DNA from: Lunularia cruciata
Lineage: Eukaryota; Streptophyta; Marchantiopsida; Lunulariales; Lunulariaceae
NCBI GenBank assembly: GCA_948567375.1
Contig: OX419759.1
Location: 10,694,744-10,758,743 of the forward strand
Direction: 5' to 3'
DNA length: 64,000 nt
Shown here: piece after piece, positions 12,149 through 25,174 of the stretch
Position numbering within the stretch: position 1 is the first letter of the stretch
Layout: each line of letters starts with the position of its first letter
Translations under genes and position numbers: made by a program
Notes under the pieces: model-generated
What the model was told of the DNA's origin: nothing
The model's database searches: none
Seen by the model: only the letters and a program-made list of their open reading frames with translations

Positions 12149-14278
12149 GGCGCATTGAAAACAAGAACGCCCATCGGAAATCAGGAACCCCTGCACTTTG
12201 AAGTTAAAGCAGATAGCTCTGCAGCAGCAGTTCTGGAAAGAAATATTGAATGCGTGCCCTCTCGTTACACAGTAATGTTGTTTGCAAATAGATCACGATG
12301 TAAAGCAGTCAAATTTCTTGTCAGCGCAAGGAAGATACATGCACATGGACTTTATATGCAAAGACAAGACGTATGCCTCTCTTCGTTGTCTTGGACAGTT
12401 TGTTGTCTTGTTTATTCCTTCTCGTGTGGGCAACCGCTACATTACGACATGAGTGTACTGTCGTAGCTGTGCCCATAGTACAAAGCTATGTCCAACAAAG
12501 GAGACAAAAGTTGTGATGGAAACGCCATCGATCGGCAGAAAGCGTGAAGTGCATTACCGAACGCTATTACTCCGGTATCCAAAGTGCACGAACATGTTCA
12601 AAGAAATTCACCTCTGAACGAATTTAATTCTGTACAGAGGAAGGAAATGGACCAGATCATCCCATAGCTCTACACATACTATTACAGTACGTTAGTTCGG
12701 ACGTGCACTGTGCATATTGACGTCTTTACACTTTGCTGTCCTGAAAGAAAACTGTAATCCAAGAGCATTTCCTTTCCTACGAGCTTTTGTTCACCAGTCA
12801 AATTGAAGTAACTTCTTCAGTGAATAAAGGATCTGAAGACTTAAGTTGTTCTCTGAAAGAAATGTTGTGTGTGCAAACTGAGACTAATTAGGCCCAGACT
12901 AACGACCTGAGCAAGGGAGAAGATGGTCGCTATTGCTAGTAAACATCGACAAGAGCACACGAACATGCTTGCTAGTATTTCATCTGCCAAAGTGGGGCGG
13001 CTGCTTTAGAGGGTTTAGTGGCTTGTGGTGTGAGCTAAGAACTAGGAGTTCTAAATTCTGGGTTTTATAGCATGCGAATTTGCTTGGCTACGGATATCAA
13101 GGTTGTCTGAAATTAAGAAGTGCGCTACCTTCTCAAGCTCATCCCAGTTGCATCCACAGACTAGCGATAGTGTATGTAAGACACCATTGACCATAAGAGA
13201 CGCTAAAATAAGTCTGCACTTTTAGCAGGGAAACACTTTCTTGCGCAGTTCCTCCACGGCGAACTTTGAAGCGAAATCATCGAACCTTCTAAAGCAAAGC
13301 GCTCAATAACTTTCGCGTCGAATCGCAGCATAATCCACTTCTGATATGCTCATGCTTATCTCAGGCGCAATAAGGCCACTTGGTTTTGCAGCACGCAAAC
13401 ATAAATTTGTCCTAATATCTCCTGGTGGGAGACTTTTCCTTGAAGTCCGGTTCAAGTCCTCCATGCTGAATGCTCTGTTTCTCTGTCTTCGGAAGTTAGT
13501 GGATAGAATACGATACCGTCTCCGCGGAAACAGAAGTCAGAATGAAGTGACATGACTAAGGAGCTAAAGTAAGTTACTACAGTGAAACTTAGTAGGTCAT
13601 GCTGTCAAAGTTGAATTTTGTCTCCCTCACGAAGCAGCCTCTGTTCATACCTTTCACTCCTATCCGTATCCATGATGCTCAAGCTTTATTGCTTACGTAG
13701 TTGAGTGCCCAGTCAAGTTGTGGATTCGGTATATTGTGACTCCTCAGAATATCCACAACTCTCCTCGCTGGTTGCGAATTCGAGGTAGTCAATTGGGAGG
13801 ATTCCATCGGTTGAATTCGAGGCTTCATGTAGAACTTCATAACTTCAGGCTCTAGCAGTACATCATTTGTCATATCTGTCCTACGATTCTACAAGGATTT
13901 GAGCTAAGGAGTAGGGTTTTACTGTAAGGGGAAAGGTGATTCAAACTACGGTGGGCATCATTAGCTCGTAAATTTTGTGGATTCCAAAGAAGCGCTTGCC
14001 AATCTGAGGCTGTTATGTGAGGGAAGTGGTTGATACAAGGCGTGAAACTAGGTCCTATTACTTTCGCCCGAGTAGCTGAATTAGATCCGTGAGTTTTATA
14101 TTCGAAAGTATCAAACCCCTGGCCCATTTCCTCTTTCTATGATCGAAATCCTTCGGAGAGTCTACTTCAGGGTCCTACGCACACATAGACACCGTCACTT
14201 TTAGCCCTCAGCTTCTGATTGGCCATGTCGATTCAATCATAGCTCCTTTTTAACTTTAGTGGCCATGAAATGGCTAGT

Positions 14279-14324
14279 TTCCGTCCGCTCTGAGGGAAGT
14301 CGGCTGACTTCGGAGTGGACGGAA
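14279..14324 (+). repeat. imperfect fold-back hairpin
   Basis: TTCCGTCC at the left pairs with GGACGGAA at the right, and the inner parts GGAAGTC/GACTTC also pair around a GGCT loop. Flanking ATGGC (14270-14274) and GCCAT (14325-14329) extend the stem. The structure spans about 60 nt. It is short for a plant pre-miRNA but would fold stably as RNA. Confidence 0.7.
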
Positions 14325-14552
14325 GCCATCACCTAATTGGAAGTGACGTACAGTGTAACGAAATTTGATAAACCCAAAATCCTTAGAACCCTGGAATCGT
14401 CATCTTAAGCGGAGGAGACTCTCCGGCTCATCTCCACAGGGATGGATACTTCGAAATGTGTGTGAGAAACCACACAAGTACTCATCACAGGCTGAAGTCT
14501 ACAACTAAAATGCAAGAAGGTTACTTCGCTTTCCCCTTTCTGGTGAGATCAA

Positions 14553-14595
14553 ACTCCTTGGTAATTCCTCATTGTTCTAAGGATTACCAAGGAGT
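14553..14595 (+). repeat. short inverted repeat
   Basis: ACTCCTTGGTAAT (14553-14565) is matched exactly by ATTACCAAGGAGT (14583-14595), and further CCT/AGG pairing extends inward after a small bulge. The loop is about 11 nt. Confidence 0.8.
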
Positions 14596-14690
14596 AATGT
14601 CAAATTCTCTCCGTCTTCTGGCCGAATATTTTAAGGCAGGCAATGCTGCTTCACCGTGGTTTTACCTACCGTTGTAGTGCGACTGTCCAT

Positions 14691-14740
14691 CACATGTTAC
14701 AAGCAAGTATTGATTCACATGTCACAAGCAAGTGTTAAAT
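14691..14740 (+). repeat. 25-bp tandem duplication
   Basis: Two adjacent units starting CACATGTTACAAGCAAGT and CACATGTCACAAGCAAGT differ at a few positions. It is a small local duplication in non-coding DNA. Confidence 0.8.
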
Positions 14741-16329
14741 TACTATACAGTTGTCGTGTTTCCACATTTAGAGTAGTAGCGCCTAGTCGCATGCTTACGG
14801 CTTCTAGCAGTATCATGTGAGTTCGCGAACAAGTGGTAATGCCATTAGTTTTGTTTGTGGAAAAGAAAACTGAGAGCACCTCTGGAGGTACTCTCAATTC
14901 TCTCGTGGAAATGTGACTCCAAATCCTTGACAAAGGTCTGCAGCTACAGGAGATCGTATTACATCAGCATTAACAGAAGTGTATCCAAAGTAGATGAATT
15001 AGAAAATAATTTTATTCGCATGGTCGCCTGTGTGGTCGGAACCACGAAACGTACCGGCTCCTGGTCCACAAGCCATCAGCACCCAGAATTCGAACTCTGA
15101 CAATACGTTCTTGCTGAAGCCTACTGCTAATTTACACGCAAATATGAGCAGACAACCAACTGGAATTCGGCTGCCTTCAAGAAGCAGGCGCAGTTGACGG
15201 TCTCTTGCTTTCACCTCCAAATTCGAGGCCCTGATGAAAAGGTTGTTATGATTACATCATCTGGTTGCATCGTAAAACACTCTGGCACTGTAAGAAGCAA
15301 CCATGGTTACTGCAGCTCATGTGCAGTCTAAAGGATGTCGGGTAAAGAAGCAACCGTGATCACTGGTGCTGATTTCGAACCACGAGAGAATGCAGGTCCA
15401 CTCCAGGAGCTAGTGTGGATCTTTGGATCTTTCTCTGTTTCTCGGAAGGAGCATTTGAAGAAGCGAATCTACTTCACACACTGGTCCAGACCGGAAATTA
15501 AAGCTAGAAACCTGCGTCCCTTCTCTTACGCGTACAGTATGCCGGCAAATCAGTTTTGTGCTTCGAGACTGAGGAACTGCAGGAGACAAGATATGCACAC
15601 TCAGATCCTCCATTCAGTTCCTCCCAAAATATCTGCGAGGAATATAGAGTCAATCCTATTTCTACCATCAGTTCTTAGGTTTATGCTTGGAGTAAACTCG
15701 GTCCTGGACAATGTGATGTATGGAACAACTGTTTGACTGAAACCCCTCAAAATGTCCGGTATAAATCGGAGCAGTTTACTCGAGCCTCTTCCCTAATCCA
15801 CCACATGGATTCATGGTTTAAGGGTAATCCTAGTCATGTTCATCGTCATTTACACAAAGATTTGGCTCCCATGATAGCAGAAGTTTTGCTTATTTCGGGA
15901 CATGTTTCATACACACTGCACATTCGGATTTCAAAACTTGGAAAGAATATCAATCAAGTGTCCAATGTCAGCCAATCATTACATCAATGTCCTTCATCAG
16001 CAAGATAAGCGTACCAGGGTCTAGTCGAAATGCCCAAAAAGTGAGTCCACCCGGCCAGTGAAGACTTTGCCATTTTAGCAAGAGAAGCGATTGGTGTTTG
16101 ACAGAAACTGGATAGGCTTGAGATTCAGAAGCCTTTAGCATAACAGTCTCAAGTTCTTGGATCATGAAGATAGAGAATTCGAGGAGCACACTCGTAAATA
16201 CCTTACTCGAAACAGAAACAGCTTTCTCGATGTCAATTGAACCATATACACAATTTTTATCAAAGCTTCGTCATTCAAGGACTGCATATAGTTCAGTATA
16301 ACGGTGGCCCTTCACGAAAATCCAGCAGC

Positions 16330-16945
16330 TCAAAAGTGAGTTCTAGTATTTAGTTTCCACTCATTATCCCGCAAGAAGATAAAGTGTTTTCCTCCTAAAA
16401 GCGAATCTGCAAAAGGACTGTCCATGCACCAATTCATTTCCCAGCTTAAAGAAGTTGAAAGACGAAAGTGGAAACCATGCACAGATACCCCAAAATCTGC
16501 ACAGATTGGATTGCATACTTGGTTACCCGATGCAATGGAGGGTTCTATAAAATTTGAGGGCACTTATGTGCCATTAAGTACATTCCAACAGTCTCACTGT
16601 ACGCTGGGGTCAGAGCCTCTTTAAACTGTGTAACAGCATACTTAATCCATGCAAGCAATCAAGAAATAGAGGTTCATAGATGGCCTCAAGCACGAGCAGT
16701 AGCGGAATTGTCACACTAAAAAGGAGCTCCTGGCAAGGCTATCCTTCTTGGCGATTGTGACGCCACTTGAAGTATGTTTGCAAGGTTTCCACTTTGGTAT
16801 TCCAACTTCTTACGGCTGGGATATGAATTGCGTGTTGTCTCTTCCAAACACTCACAAGTCAATGAACTTGCGAATAATGCGTTGTGAATCTATCAGCTGG
16901 GTTCAGTTCGAAGTTTCACCATTTTTCTCCTTCAGGAATTGACGT
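16330..16945. repeat. diverged inverted repeat with coding-like arms
   Basis: The minus-strand arm (about 16330-16520) and plus-strand arm (about 16747-16940) are homologous. Both read GGTTTCCACTTT, then CAACTTCTT, then GCTGGGA-ATGAATTG in the same order. Conceptual translations of both arms start with GFHF and a W-(E/D)-M-N motif. I judge identity near 75% by eye. The encoded peptide is not recognised. It is probably an inverted duplication of a lost exon, and its transcript could fold back on itself. Confidence 0.6.
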
Positions 16946-18272
16946 ACCCCTCGGTAAAAGATGGTACTCATTTAAGTGGCAAGATACAGGTTACTTTCTA
17001 TAACCTCCTTTCTCTAATGATTTTGTATAGTTCCAAAGGTTTACGTGAGAGTTGTTCCCCTCCTGGATCCATTCTTCCTCACGAATTTATTTTCATTCAA
17101 GTTCCATACGATACGATGTTACAATTATTCTAGAATGAAATGATATTTGTCAAAAGTAGTATGAAGAGGACACGATTAGCTATACTTTCGACCGATCTTG
17201 CCAACACACTCTTTTACCGTACAGAAGGAGTTTTATTTAAAAGAGAACTGCAATGATTTGTACCGAGCTTTGAAGGTAAACAAAATGTTTCAGTTCTCTG
17301 ATGAAAGCCAGTTACATCATAAGCTAGTGAACTCATTGCGAATGTAGCATTTACTTGCAATTCTGTGATGGGAATCAGTTATCTTTACTTCAATTTTGCT
17401 CGACATCATCTCCGAGTGAGGGATGATGGATAGTGAGTACGAAGTGGAAGGTAACTGTTTTCTTTCCAAAAGAGCACGAGGTAGTCCGCTTCACCGTCAC
17501 AAGATTATCCGCGTCAAAGTGGGCTACAACAGTCATAATCGAAACAACAACCAGCAGCTCTTGCTAAACGGCAATTCCAATGCCTCTTGCTTTCCGTAGC
17601 ATAGATATCTTCGGGCAATAATTGTGCATCCTTGAAGCTAATAGACCCTCCCATGTAGAAGGAGAAAGAAAGAGGATACTCTCTGTTGTGGAAGAGAATG
17701 CCTGACATGCTAAGGAGGTGATGACAGCACAGCTTTCCGAAGTCTTAAAGGGCTGACTAATTTCATGCTGCAGATTTACCAACCTCTTCTGCAGTCTGCC
17801 CTGAAAGTAGACCACTAGTTGAAGACCTTCATGCATCCAGGTCCCGAGAATTGATAACTACTATGAATATTGGTACATCTAATCATATATCCCTCTCTTC
17901 ACTCGTTCTTCAGTCCCTACCTGCCTCTGTGCGTGTCCTGTTATCGTGCTCCTGTCCTCTGGGCTTAGACGGGTGGAACCTCGACTACGATCTCTTTCAT
18001 GTGTAATACTCGTTATCTACTCCTACTGATCCATAGTCAGATGTGAATTTGGAGGTGCACAAAAACTTGCTGCTCGTACGTTATTTGAAATGATATCCGG
18101 TAACAAAGACCCAGTGAAAATGAGAACCTAGGACTCTTAATCATATATCTTGCATTTACCATTGCGACCCATCATCATGGCGCTATAAGAGAGCTTCTCT
18201 AGTCTTTCCGGTACAGCTACTGACGAGGAGATTACTTGGTCATGCTGTTTCCTGGTTTCCAGAATTTGAATG

Positions 18273-21200
18273 TTAAATATTTCGTCCTGATACTTCCACT
18301 TTAGTCTTGTCGTCCTTCATCTTCAGAGCATCGTTTTCCACAAGAAAGTCTCTCAAGTAAGGAAACACTTCTTCCTTTGCCTGCAAGGTTAGGAAGTTCA
18401 AAACATCTGATTAGGGGCACGTCTGAGAACAGTTCATCATCAGTGTACGTGCAAAAGAATGAAACCGTCACCACAAACCTGACGCTAGTAAGTCTATAAT
18501 AGAACAAATTTATCTAATGCACATGACCTGCTGATAAGTTAAAAGCGTGTTACTTACTCCGGGAGAGCAAACCAGATCATAGTGACCATAATGTCTTCCC
18601 TTTTCACCTCCAAATTCCTTGTAAGTGATCATCTCTTTTGGGAATTCTTTCACGGTATCTGCAATCCAAATCAGGATGTTGATCGATACCTTAAACTTGT
18701 GCTCTCAATTGTCTCTAAAAGAAAGAACCGGAAAACAGCATCTTGGCTAACTACAACAGTCTGGCGCGGAACATGAACCTTACCTTTGACGGCAATTGGA
18801 GGACAGATTAAATCTTTATCACCAGCGACGGCGAGAACCGGTACATCAACCTTGCATATATTTTCCTTGTACTTAATTGTCCCATCACGGTTCTGCAAAC
18901 CTCCAGGTTGGAACACTGTAGCAAGGTGAAGCAAAAGCTTTACAGGAATGGTACCTGCAAGAAGCACGGGTTGAGGTATTCGTTCCATATAAACATCGAA
19001 TTGTGCACTGCCATCTACTTTCTTTCAGTGTACTTTCTGAAGTGCAGATGTAGAACTTACTGATTCGTTCGAAAAGCCCCCTCTTCTTTTATGTTGTACC
19101 CCGTAAGTCAAATATACAGAAGTAAATAAAACAACTTCGTACCAAAATTATTCAATATTAACTTGTTGAATAGTCTTGGTTCCATCATATTTTGAGCTGA
19201 AACGTTGTACCCAAGCCATGCAAGAGCATACGGTGGCCTTGTCACCAGTGGCTGAATAGCGGTCATCAGAGCTCCTAGGGGAACAACTGGAACGTTGAGC
19301 AGCTGGGCAGGGTCAGTCTGTACTCACCGACCAAAATGTGACAGTAAGTATCTTTCCGTTGTGACTTTGCTCCTTCTGTTACAAATGAGGTCGAAACCAA
19401 GCGGTAAAATGAAACACATCATAGGTGTTTGAAGCTAGACATGTAATGTACAAATACCAAGTGGTAAAGCAAAGCTAGTAGGTCTAGAGGGACTTGCCAA
19501 AGGTAGCAACAACTTCAGACTTGTATCAGATACTCCATAGTCCAAAGCTGATGCGAGGGACACAGCGGCAGCAAGCCCGGAATCAGCACCTGAGAGCACA
19601 GAATGATCAGTCAAAGGCAAGAAACAAGGATCAATCAAAGGCAGGACACTAGTAGCAACTTTAACTCAAGACCAAATAACTAATTTGCAACCTACATGGC
19701 TACAGCTGAGGCAACATGAACTCTAGAAAATCAGTAGCATGTAAACCAGTATATTTGCGACCAGCAGAAATAAAGATCTGAAATGCGCTGCCATTAGAGC
19801 GTGTGTACAATTTCTCTGACTTACATACAGGGAGAAATCTGCCTACCTACCCCGTGTTGACATGTGTGCATATAGTACTATGCCACCCATAGAATGACCA
19901 ATAGTGAGCACTTTCCCATCGCGAGGTTTGGTTTGCTTTCGGACGTAGTCCAACTGCGCGGATGGTATAGATACTCCAGATCAGGCAGAAAGGAGATATA
20001 GAAAAACTTTCCAGCTTGAAATCAGGAACTTTACTAGCACACGGTTTTGAGCTGCACAATTTATACCTCCAAAAGCTACCCTCAGAAAGTGCAGTCTACT
20101 CATAAAAAGAGCTCAAAATACGGATACTTTCTACAATGACACAAGTAACCAGTTTGTGGCTCTGTGGTTCTCCGTACCGCAACAGGAACATCTTCATTGA
20201 GGTAATTGTCAAAATCCCAATCATATTTTGCTATAAGATCCACGATCCTTTGAAAATCGTCAACGGTGCTGCTCAACCTGTCTTGCAAATCGTTGACTGT
20301 GGGTGAAACTGAAGCCTGACCATCTTGGAGCACCTTTGCTAGCCTGTGTCTCAAATCTGCAATTTGTGATGGGACCAGTTGACCATTCTCTCTAGCTTCA
20401 ATTAGACTTGCCAGCCACTCTCTCAGCTCAGCAATCCGTCCAGACCGTATATTTGATTCTATGAGACTAGATATCCGTTCAATAAACCTAGCGGAGATGG
20501 TTTTGGACTGTCCAGCTGAAAGCAGGCGAGTCAACTTTTCTGATAACTTGAGAATGGTATTCGAAATTCGAGTGGCTGTGCTCCATGCTTCCCAAGAAGT
20601 ACCTGCTTCAGCCACTTTTAGACTTCCCTCTATTGCTTCCCGGTGCTCACCTAGTTCCGATTCTTGTTCGGTGGAAGAGAGGTTTTTGGTTGCTAACTCA
20701 CTGCTTGTATCCGCTTTCAAATCTTTTGATTCATTATCATCCTCTACTGCAGAACCATTTTTACTTAAAGCATCCTCGTTCCTTACAACTTCAGCACTGC
20801 CGGTCTCCTCTTTCTTTTCTTCCTCCGCTTCGCTTTCGAGCTCTGCTGCAGATTTGCTCAAACCTGCACCTCTAACTTCCAAAATCCATGTATCAAATCC
20901 TGTTTCCGCCATGTACCGTGCCATAGAAACCTGAACGGGGAAGCCCGATGTAAAGTCAGTTAAGGTAAGGTGGTACCTAGCAAATTATTTTGTACGAAAT
21001 GCTAAAATAGCTCACTAAACATATAACGAATGGTCTAATTGCTTTCTTGGATTCTTACACTGGGATCTAAATCAAAACCTATTGCATTTGTTCCGATGCC
21101 GGAGAGCATAACTAATGGGTGATTCCTTTTTGGTGCCTGCGGAGAAGCATGGAGAAAGGGCAGCATTAGAAACAGTTGTTAGGACTGATGCAGGGCATAC

Positions 21201-21990
21201 ACATAAATATGGTCGGCTTGACATCGCAAATCAGTCCAGACTAAAATCCTTCTATGTTATATTCTATACATCTGACGAATATAAGGTGACCAAATCCGCT
21301 CACGATAAACTCCACAACGTGTAATATGAACAAGCAAATTGACGTACTGTATTTTTGACAGATAATATCTGACCTAACTGGACGACCAGCACCCTCAACC
21401 TGTTCATCATGTAACTGTCGGATTTGAACAACATGAATATTACAGCAGTTGAAAAGAGTCTCCTGTCCGGAATCTCCATTTTCCTCTATCACCTTCAAAA
21501 AGTTAAGAGCAAAACACTGCAGTCTTACATTGGGAGAGGGGTGATAGTGCCACATTGAAAGCCTCCAATTCGTCCCAGGAACCGCGACATAGTGCAACTC
21601 GTCAGCCGAGCAAATTTCCGGCTTGTTAAATGTATCTTGTAATCCCTCCGACACGTGAAGCAACATATTCCCTCCAAGTATTTTCTCTACTGCTCCCCTC
21701 TCCTCTGGCGGCAATCCCTTCGAGGAACCCTCAGACGCTTGGCAGATCGTTCTCAAACTGTTACCGGGCCGAGCTTGCTTCAGTTTCTCTAGACTCCACA
21801 ATTTAGAAGTTGTATTCCAGAGATTGGATTTAAACACTGACGGGTTCGAGATTACTTTCTGGTTGGATGTGGTCACTTGAACATTGTAACAGACTGAAGA
21901 GATATGTTGACATGACTGAATTGATTTCGGCTGGACGAAACAATTCATTATCGCCAGTTTGCCTGAACTTATGCATGGAAGAGCTTTCAT
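18273..21990 (-). CDS. alpha/beta hydrolase, UCP031088 (At1g15060/At1g73750-like) family
   Basis: Nine exons on the minus strand: 21529-21990, 21059-21136, 20178-20930, 19851-19953, 19498-19589, 19143-19317, 18784-18954, 18558-18658 and 18273-18380. Together they encode 680 aa, and phases agree at every junction. All introns are GT-AG except the one after 19498, which is GC-AG (donor GCAAGT). The N terminus is Ser/basic-rich, as in a plastid transit peptide. The core begins at LVMLSGIGTNAIGFDLDPS (about 163-180). A long acidic helical insertion follows (about 190-420) with runs of Glu/Lys and repeated amphipathic helices, likely a lid or binding domain. The nucleophile elbow is IGHSMGG with Ser452. 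The acid is Asp602 (or Asp600) in AGDKDLICPP, and the base is His637 in YGHYDLV. The triad is intact, so it is probably an active lipase/esterase-type hydrolase. Its substrate is unknown. A longer start at 22029 is possible. Family knowledge places such proteins in plants, but the function is not established here. Confidence 0.93.
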
Positions 21991-23323
21991 CGTGTTCGGA
22001 CCCCCAGTTATCTTCGACTTGTTACGCAAATATTGTCCTGCGCACTTCTCTCAATTTCACTCAAGTTACTTCTACAACTCTGCGAGTACAACTCCATAAT
22101 CTAGTGTCATCTCCCCGCCCATCCCCACCACCCTCCTCTTTCAACTCCTCCTCCGGATTTCTCCGCTCCTTGACCTCTCCTTGATACAGTTTACTCAGTT
22201 TCGCTGACCTCTAATTCATATCTCTGTCCACCTTTCTCCACTATCCCAACCGCTCCAGCAGTCTTCACCGCGCGTTCCTTTAGTACAGCTCCAATCGCGC
22301 AGGCCTTCTTCATTTCGTAACTCCCACAACTTCACTTTTTCTTCACATTCTACCACAAATTCCATGCACTTTCGCTTCTCACATTAACCCTCGCTCCCAC
22401 AAATTCTCTGTTCAGTAGCAGTGCCAGCTTCCAGTTCTTGAACCTTCCCTTTTCCCATTCCGATTTACGTTTCCGTCTTCATAATTTGTCCTCGCAATTC
22501 GATTCTTCGAGGCCTACCCCCGTCGTTTCAACTAACGAGTTCTTGTCCTGTGCAGCTAAAATTCAATCTCATGAACCGAATGGTGCACTTGGCAGCGTCG
22601 GATTGCTAGTTTGGAAACTTGGCGGACTTGGAATCTAAGAAAACTACCCCTGGTCTTCCACAAGAAACCCGGCAGTATGTAGTGAGTGTTGTACTCAAAG
22701 AGAAGGATAAGGCTATTCCAAGGAAAAGGCCAAGCCAACTCTTGTAGATGATGGCACACTAACCACATCGTAAGATGTCTGACTGTGTAGCTCCAGGCTA
22801 AGTCTCAGAGATCGATACACTTGTAAACGTGGCGATGAGACACCTGGGCAGTCGGCAGGTTGATTAGCGTCGACCGTTTATTTGGGGCCTTTTCCGACGG
22901 CGTCAGGATGACTGATCCACCATGGTCATAGTTTCATGAACTGCAGTAGATGAGGAGAGTCTCTGTTCTGTTGCAAACTTCTTGGATCGTCATCGCTGAC
23001 AGAAGGACATAGATTTCCGGTCCATAAAGGAGGGGATCTCAGGGTCGCCTCGTCTGAGAATTGGTAACCACTTTAGAGTTATAAGACTGCCAAGAAGTAG
23101 TTCTGTCGTTATGTTCTCCGTTTGCTTAGGTAGATCATGGGTTCATGGGTTGGGAAATGGTCATTCTTCTCATTAGAAACGTAGAAATATGGCAGGAAAG
23201 CATTGTATTTCTGAGTAGAACTCTTGGTTGGTGATCTTTGTATGAACGTGGATTCCACTTAGTGAAAGGTTTGAAGTTTGCAGAGACTGCTCTATTTAGC
23301 TCACGAAAGTCAAGAAAGTCCAC

Positions 23324-23720
23324 ACTAAACTTATGATTATTCTCATTTTGCTTTCCAGATCATCATCCAGAGCGGCATTCATGATCAATCCGGAATCGAC
23401 AGAAATGTCGATATGATCTTCAATTGTTTAGAGGAGCTCTCTACTAATCTTAAATCGAGACTGCTCACTTTTAGCTCAAGTTGTTGGATGTAGCTCAAGT
23501 TTATGCTTATTTTCAGTTTGCTTTCCGGACCATCCATAACGGCAGTCATGATCAATCTGGTATCGACAGGAATGTCGATATGATCTTTAATTATTTAGAA
23601 GAGATCTCTACCAATCTCAAAAGCGAGATGAGCTCTACTACAGTACCACCGACAAAAGCCGTTAATGAGCACAAGGTGCAGACTCGGAAACTTGATCCGT
23701 CTCGGAGTCTTCATAAAATG
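23324..23720 (+). repeat. tandem exon-like duplication, about 170-bp period
   Basis: Copy A (about 23324-23460) and copy B (about 23494-23634) share a stretch from TTATG..TATT through TTTGCTTTCC to AATCTC/TTAAA. Both encode the peptide HDQSGIDRNVDMIFN followed by LEE(I/L)STNLKS. Copy B is preceded by TTATTTTCAG, a good 3' splice site, and stays open to a TAA at 23721, ending in a Lys/Arg-rich tail. This looks like a duplicated terminal exon of an unrecognised gene or pseudogene. No upstream exons were found. Confidence 0.6.
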
Positions 23721-24056
23721 TAACAAAGTAAGGGATCTCCACCCCCTCAAGAGGGAGAGATGCTTTCATACAGGCATTTCAAATTGAATATACTGGAACA
23801 AATTTTCTCATCCCGCATGTATTTTACTATGTCTTTGTAATTGAAATTTTGGATCAACGAGATCTCCCACCACCCAGACAATGCACGTGAATCTGCAGTT
23901 TGAATATGAAAAGAACCTTGCGGCAAAAGTCAATTTCATGTTTGCCTAAGGGAACGGTGGTTGGGTTTAAAGATTGAATTAAGTTACGGCGGTTGGAGAA
24001 CAGCGTCTTCTTCTCTAACCTTCTCGATTATTGCTTAAAGACGTCATTAAGGAGTA

Positions 24057-24078
24057 CTGGAGCAAACTTTTGCTCCAG
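24057..24078 (+). repeat. small perfect hairpin
   Basis: CTGGAGCAAA and TTTGCTCCAG form 10-bp arms around a 2-nt centre. It is short enough to be near chance level and is listed only because of the longer perfect fold-backs elsewhere. Confidence 0.6.
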
Positions 24079-25132
24079 GTGCAGTTTTCATTACATGACC
24101 CAGCTGAGTGAAAGGAATCTATTGTTATCTGAGCTGCACTGCACTGTGTCGGGAACACGCTATCCAGTGAGCTGCATTACCCTGTACTTTGCTACACAGA
24201 TTCTTGTGAGTTTCCGTCACGCTCAGCTTGTTTTCTCTCGAACTGGAACGATTTCAGAGGTGAGACCGTGGAGGTAAACGTCTTCTTGCGTGATTCTCGT
24301 AGGGGGGATTGCGTCGTCGAATAGGTTATCCTGTTTTGTTGGTCTGTGTCGCTTTAAAACCTCTACTCACGAAAGCCGCGAATGATGCTTTCCAGCTTCA
24401 GTAGTTGTAATTCTTCCGAGGCTTTGTAGTCGGAGCTGACTAGCTTTTCGCGTACAAATCGCTGCTGGTCTGCGCGGATCATGAGATTCGGTATCCTACA
24501 GGTCTACCTTCTACTATCATGTGGCTTGTATTTCGGCCAGACTGTTAGGAGGTTTGCTGCATATCCAGATGATGTTTCACGGAGTCGTTCCTGCCACCGC
24601 TACTTAAAACAGATTTGTTAGCCTTTCCTGAGTACCTGCGCTTCTCGGCATACTCCTCTACAGGTGCAGCTTCATCATAAGGTGATCATATCATCAGAAG
24701 GGGATATTTCCAAATTAAAGCTGCTGCTACCGATATTTGATTCAATGTCCAAGTATCCGAGCGGACGATCCAACAGGTCGCAGCAAAGATTCACATCGGT
24801 TCTCATCGATCGATCTAAACCCTTAATAGCCATACTAAATAAGGTCACTCGAGCCTTCTAAATTTGGTAATATGCTGTAGGTAGGTGAAAGCTATCGCGA
24901 ATTCGAACCATCTTCTAGGCTTTACAAACCAATAAGACTTCTGTGACAGGTATTTTGCCGGCGCAATGATTAAACATCCATTCTACACAAAATTCTGGAA
25001 TTTCCGGGTGGGCGGTACTCGAGTTTCATCACCGCTCCAATTTATGCCGTACAAACGCCCACCCCACTGCAATTTCTGGACAAACCAGCATGTTGAACGG
25101 AACTTACTCCAAATGCTCTGGAGAATTTTCCC

Positions 25133-25174
25133 AGATTAGTGGTCCAAGTTCTGGAGAACTTGGACCACTAATCT
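25133..25174 (+). repeat. perfect inverted repeat, 20-bp arms, 2-nt loop
   Basis: AGATTAGTGGTCCAAGTTCT is followed by GG and then its exact reverse complement. A T-run follows. It is far longer than chance would give in 64 kb. It could be a template-switch scar or a cruciform-forming site. It lies about 400 bp beyond the plastocyanin stop codon. Confidence 0.95.

Larger units (their letters stand above)
6407..18272. other. long intergenic stretch, no gene supported
   Basis: Almost 12 kb without a gene that can be supported. The first kilobases above 6406 should include the bHLH promoter and 5' UTR. A pyrimidine-rich tract (about 8200-8450) could be leader or promoter sequence of a transcript. 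Around 8620-9000 there are clustered short motifs. From 14.2 to 17 kb there are several fold-backs, listed separately. Candidate frames here, such as 7898-8374 and 15335-15736, have no recognisable domain and no convincing splice links. Confidence 0.4.

Noticed and set aside
20461-20934. 157-codon plus-strand frame
   Set aside because: It is the antisense shadow of exon 3 of the hydrolase gene, with the Ser/Leu bias expected from an acidic coding strand.
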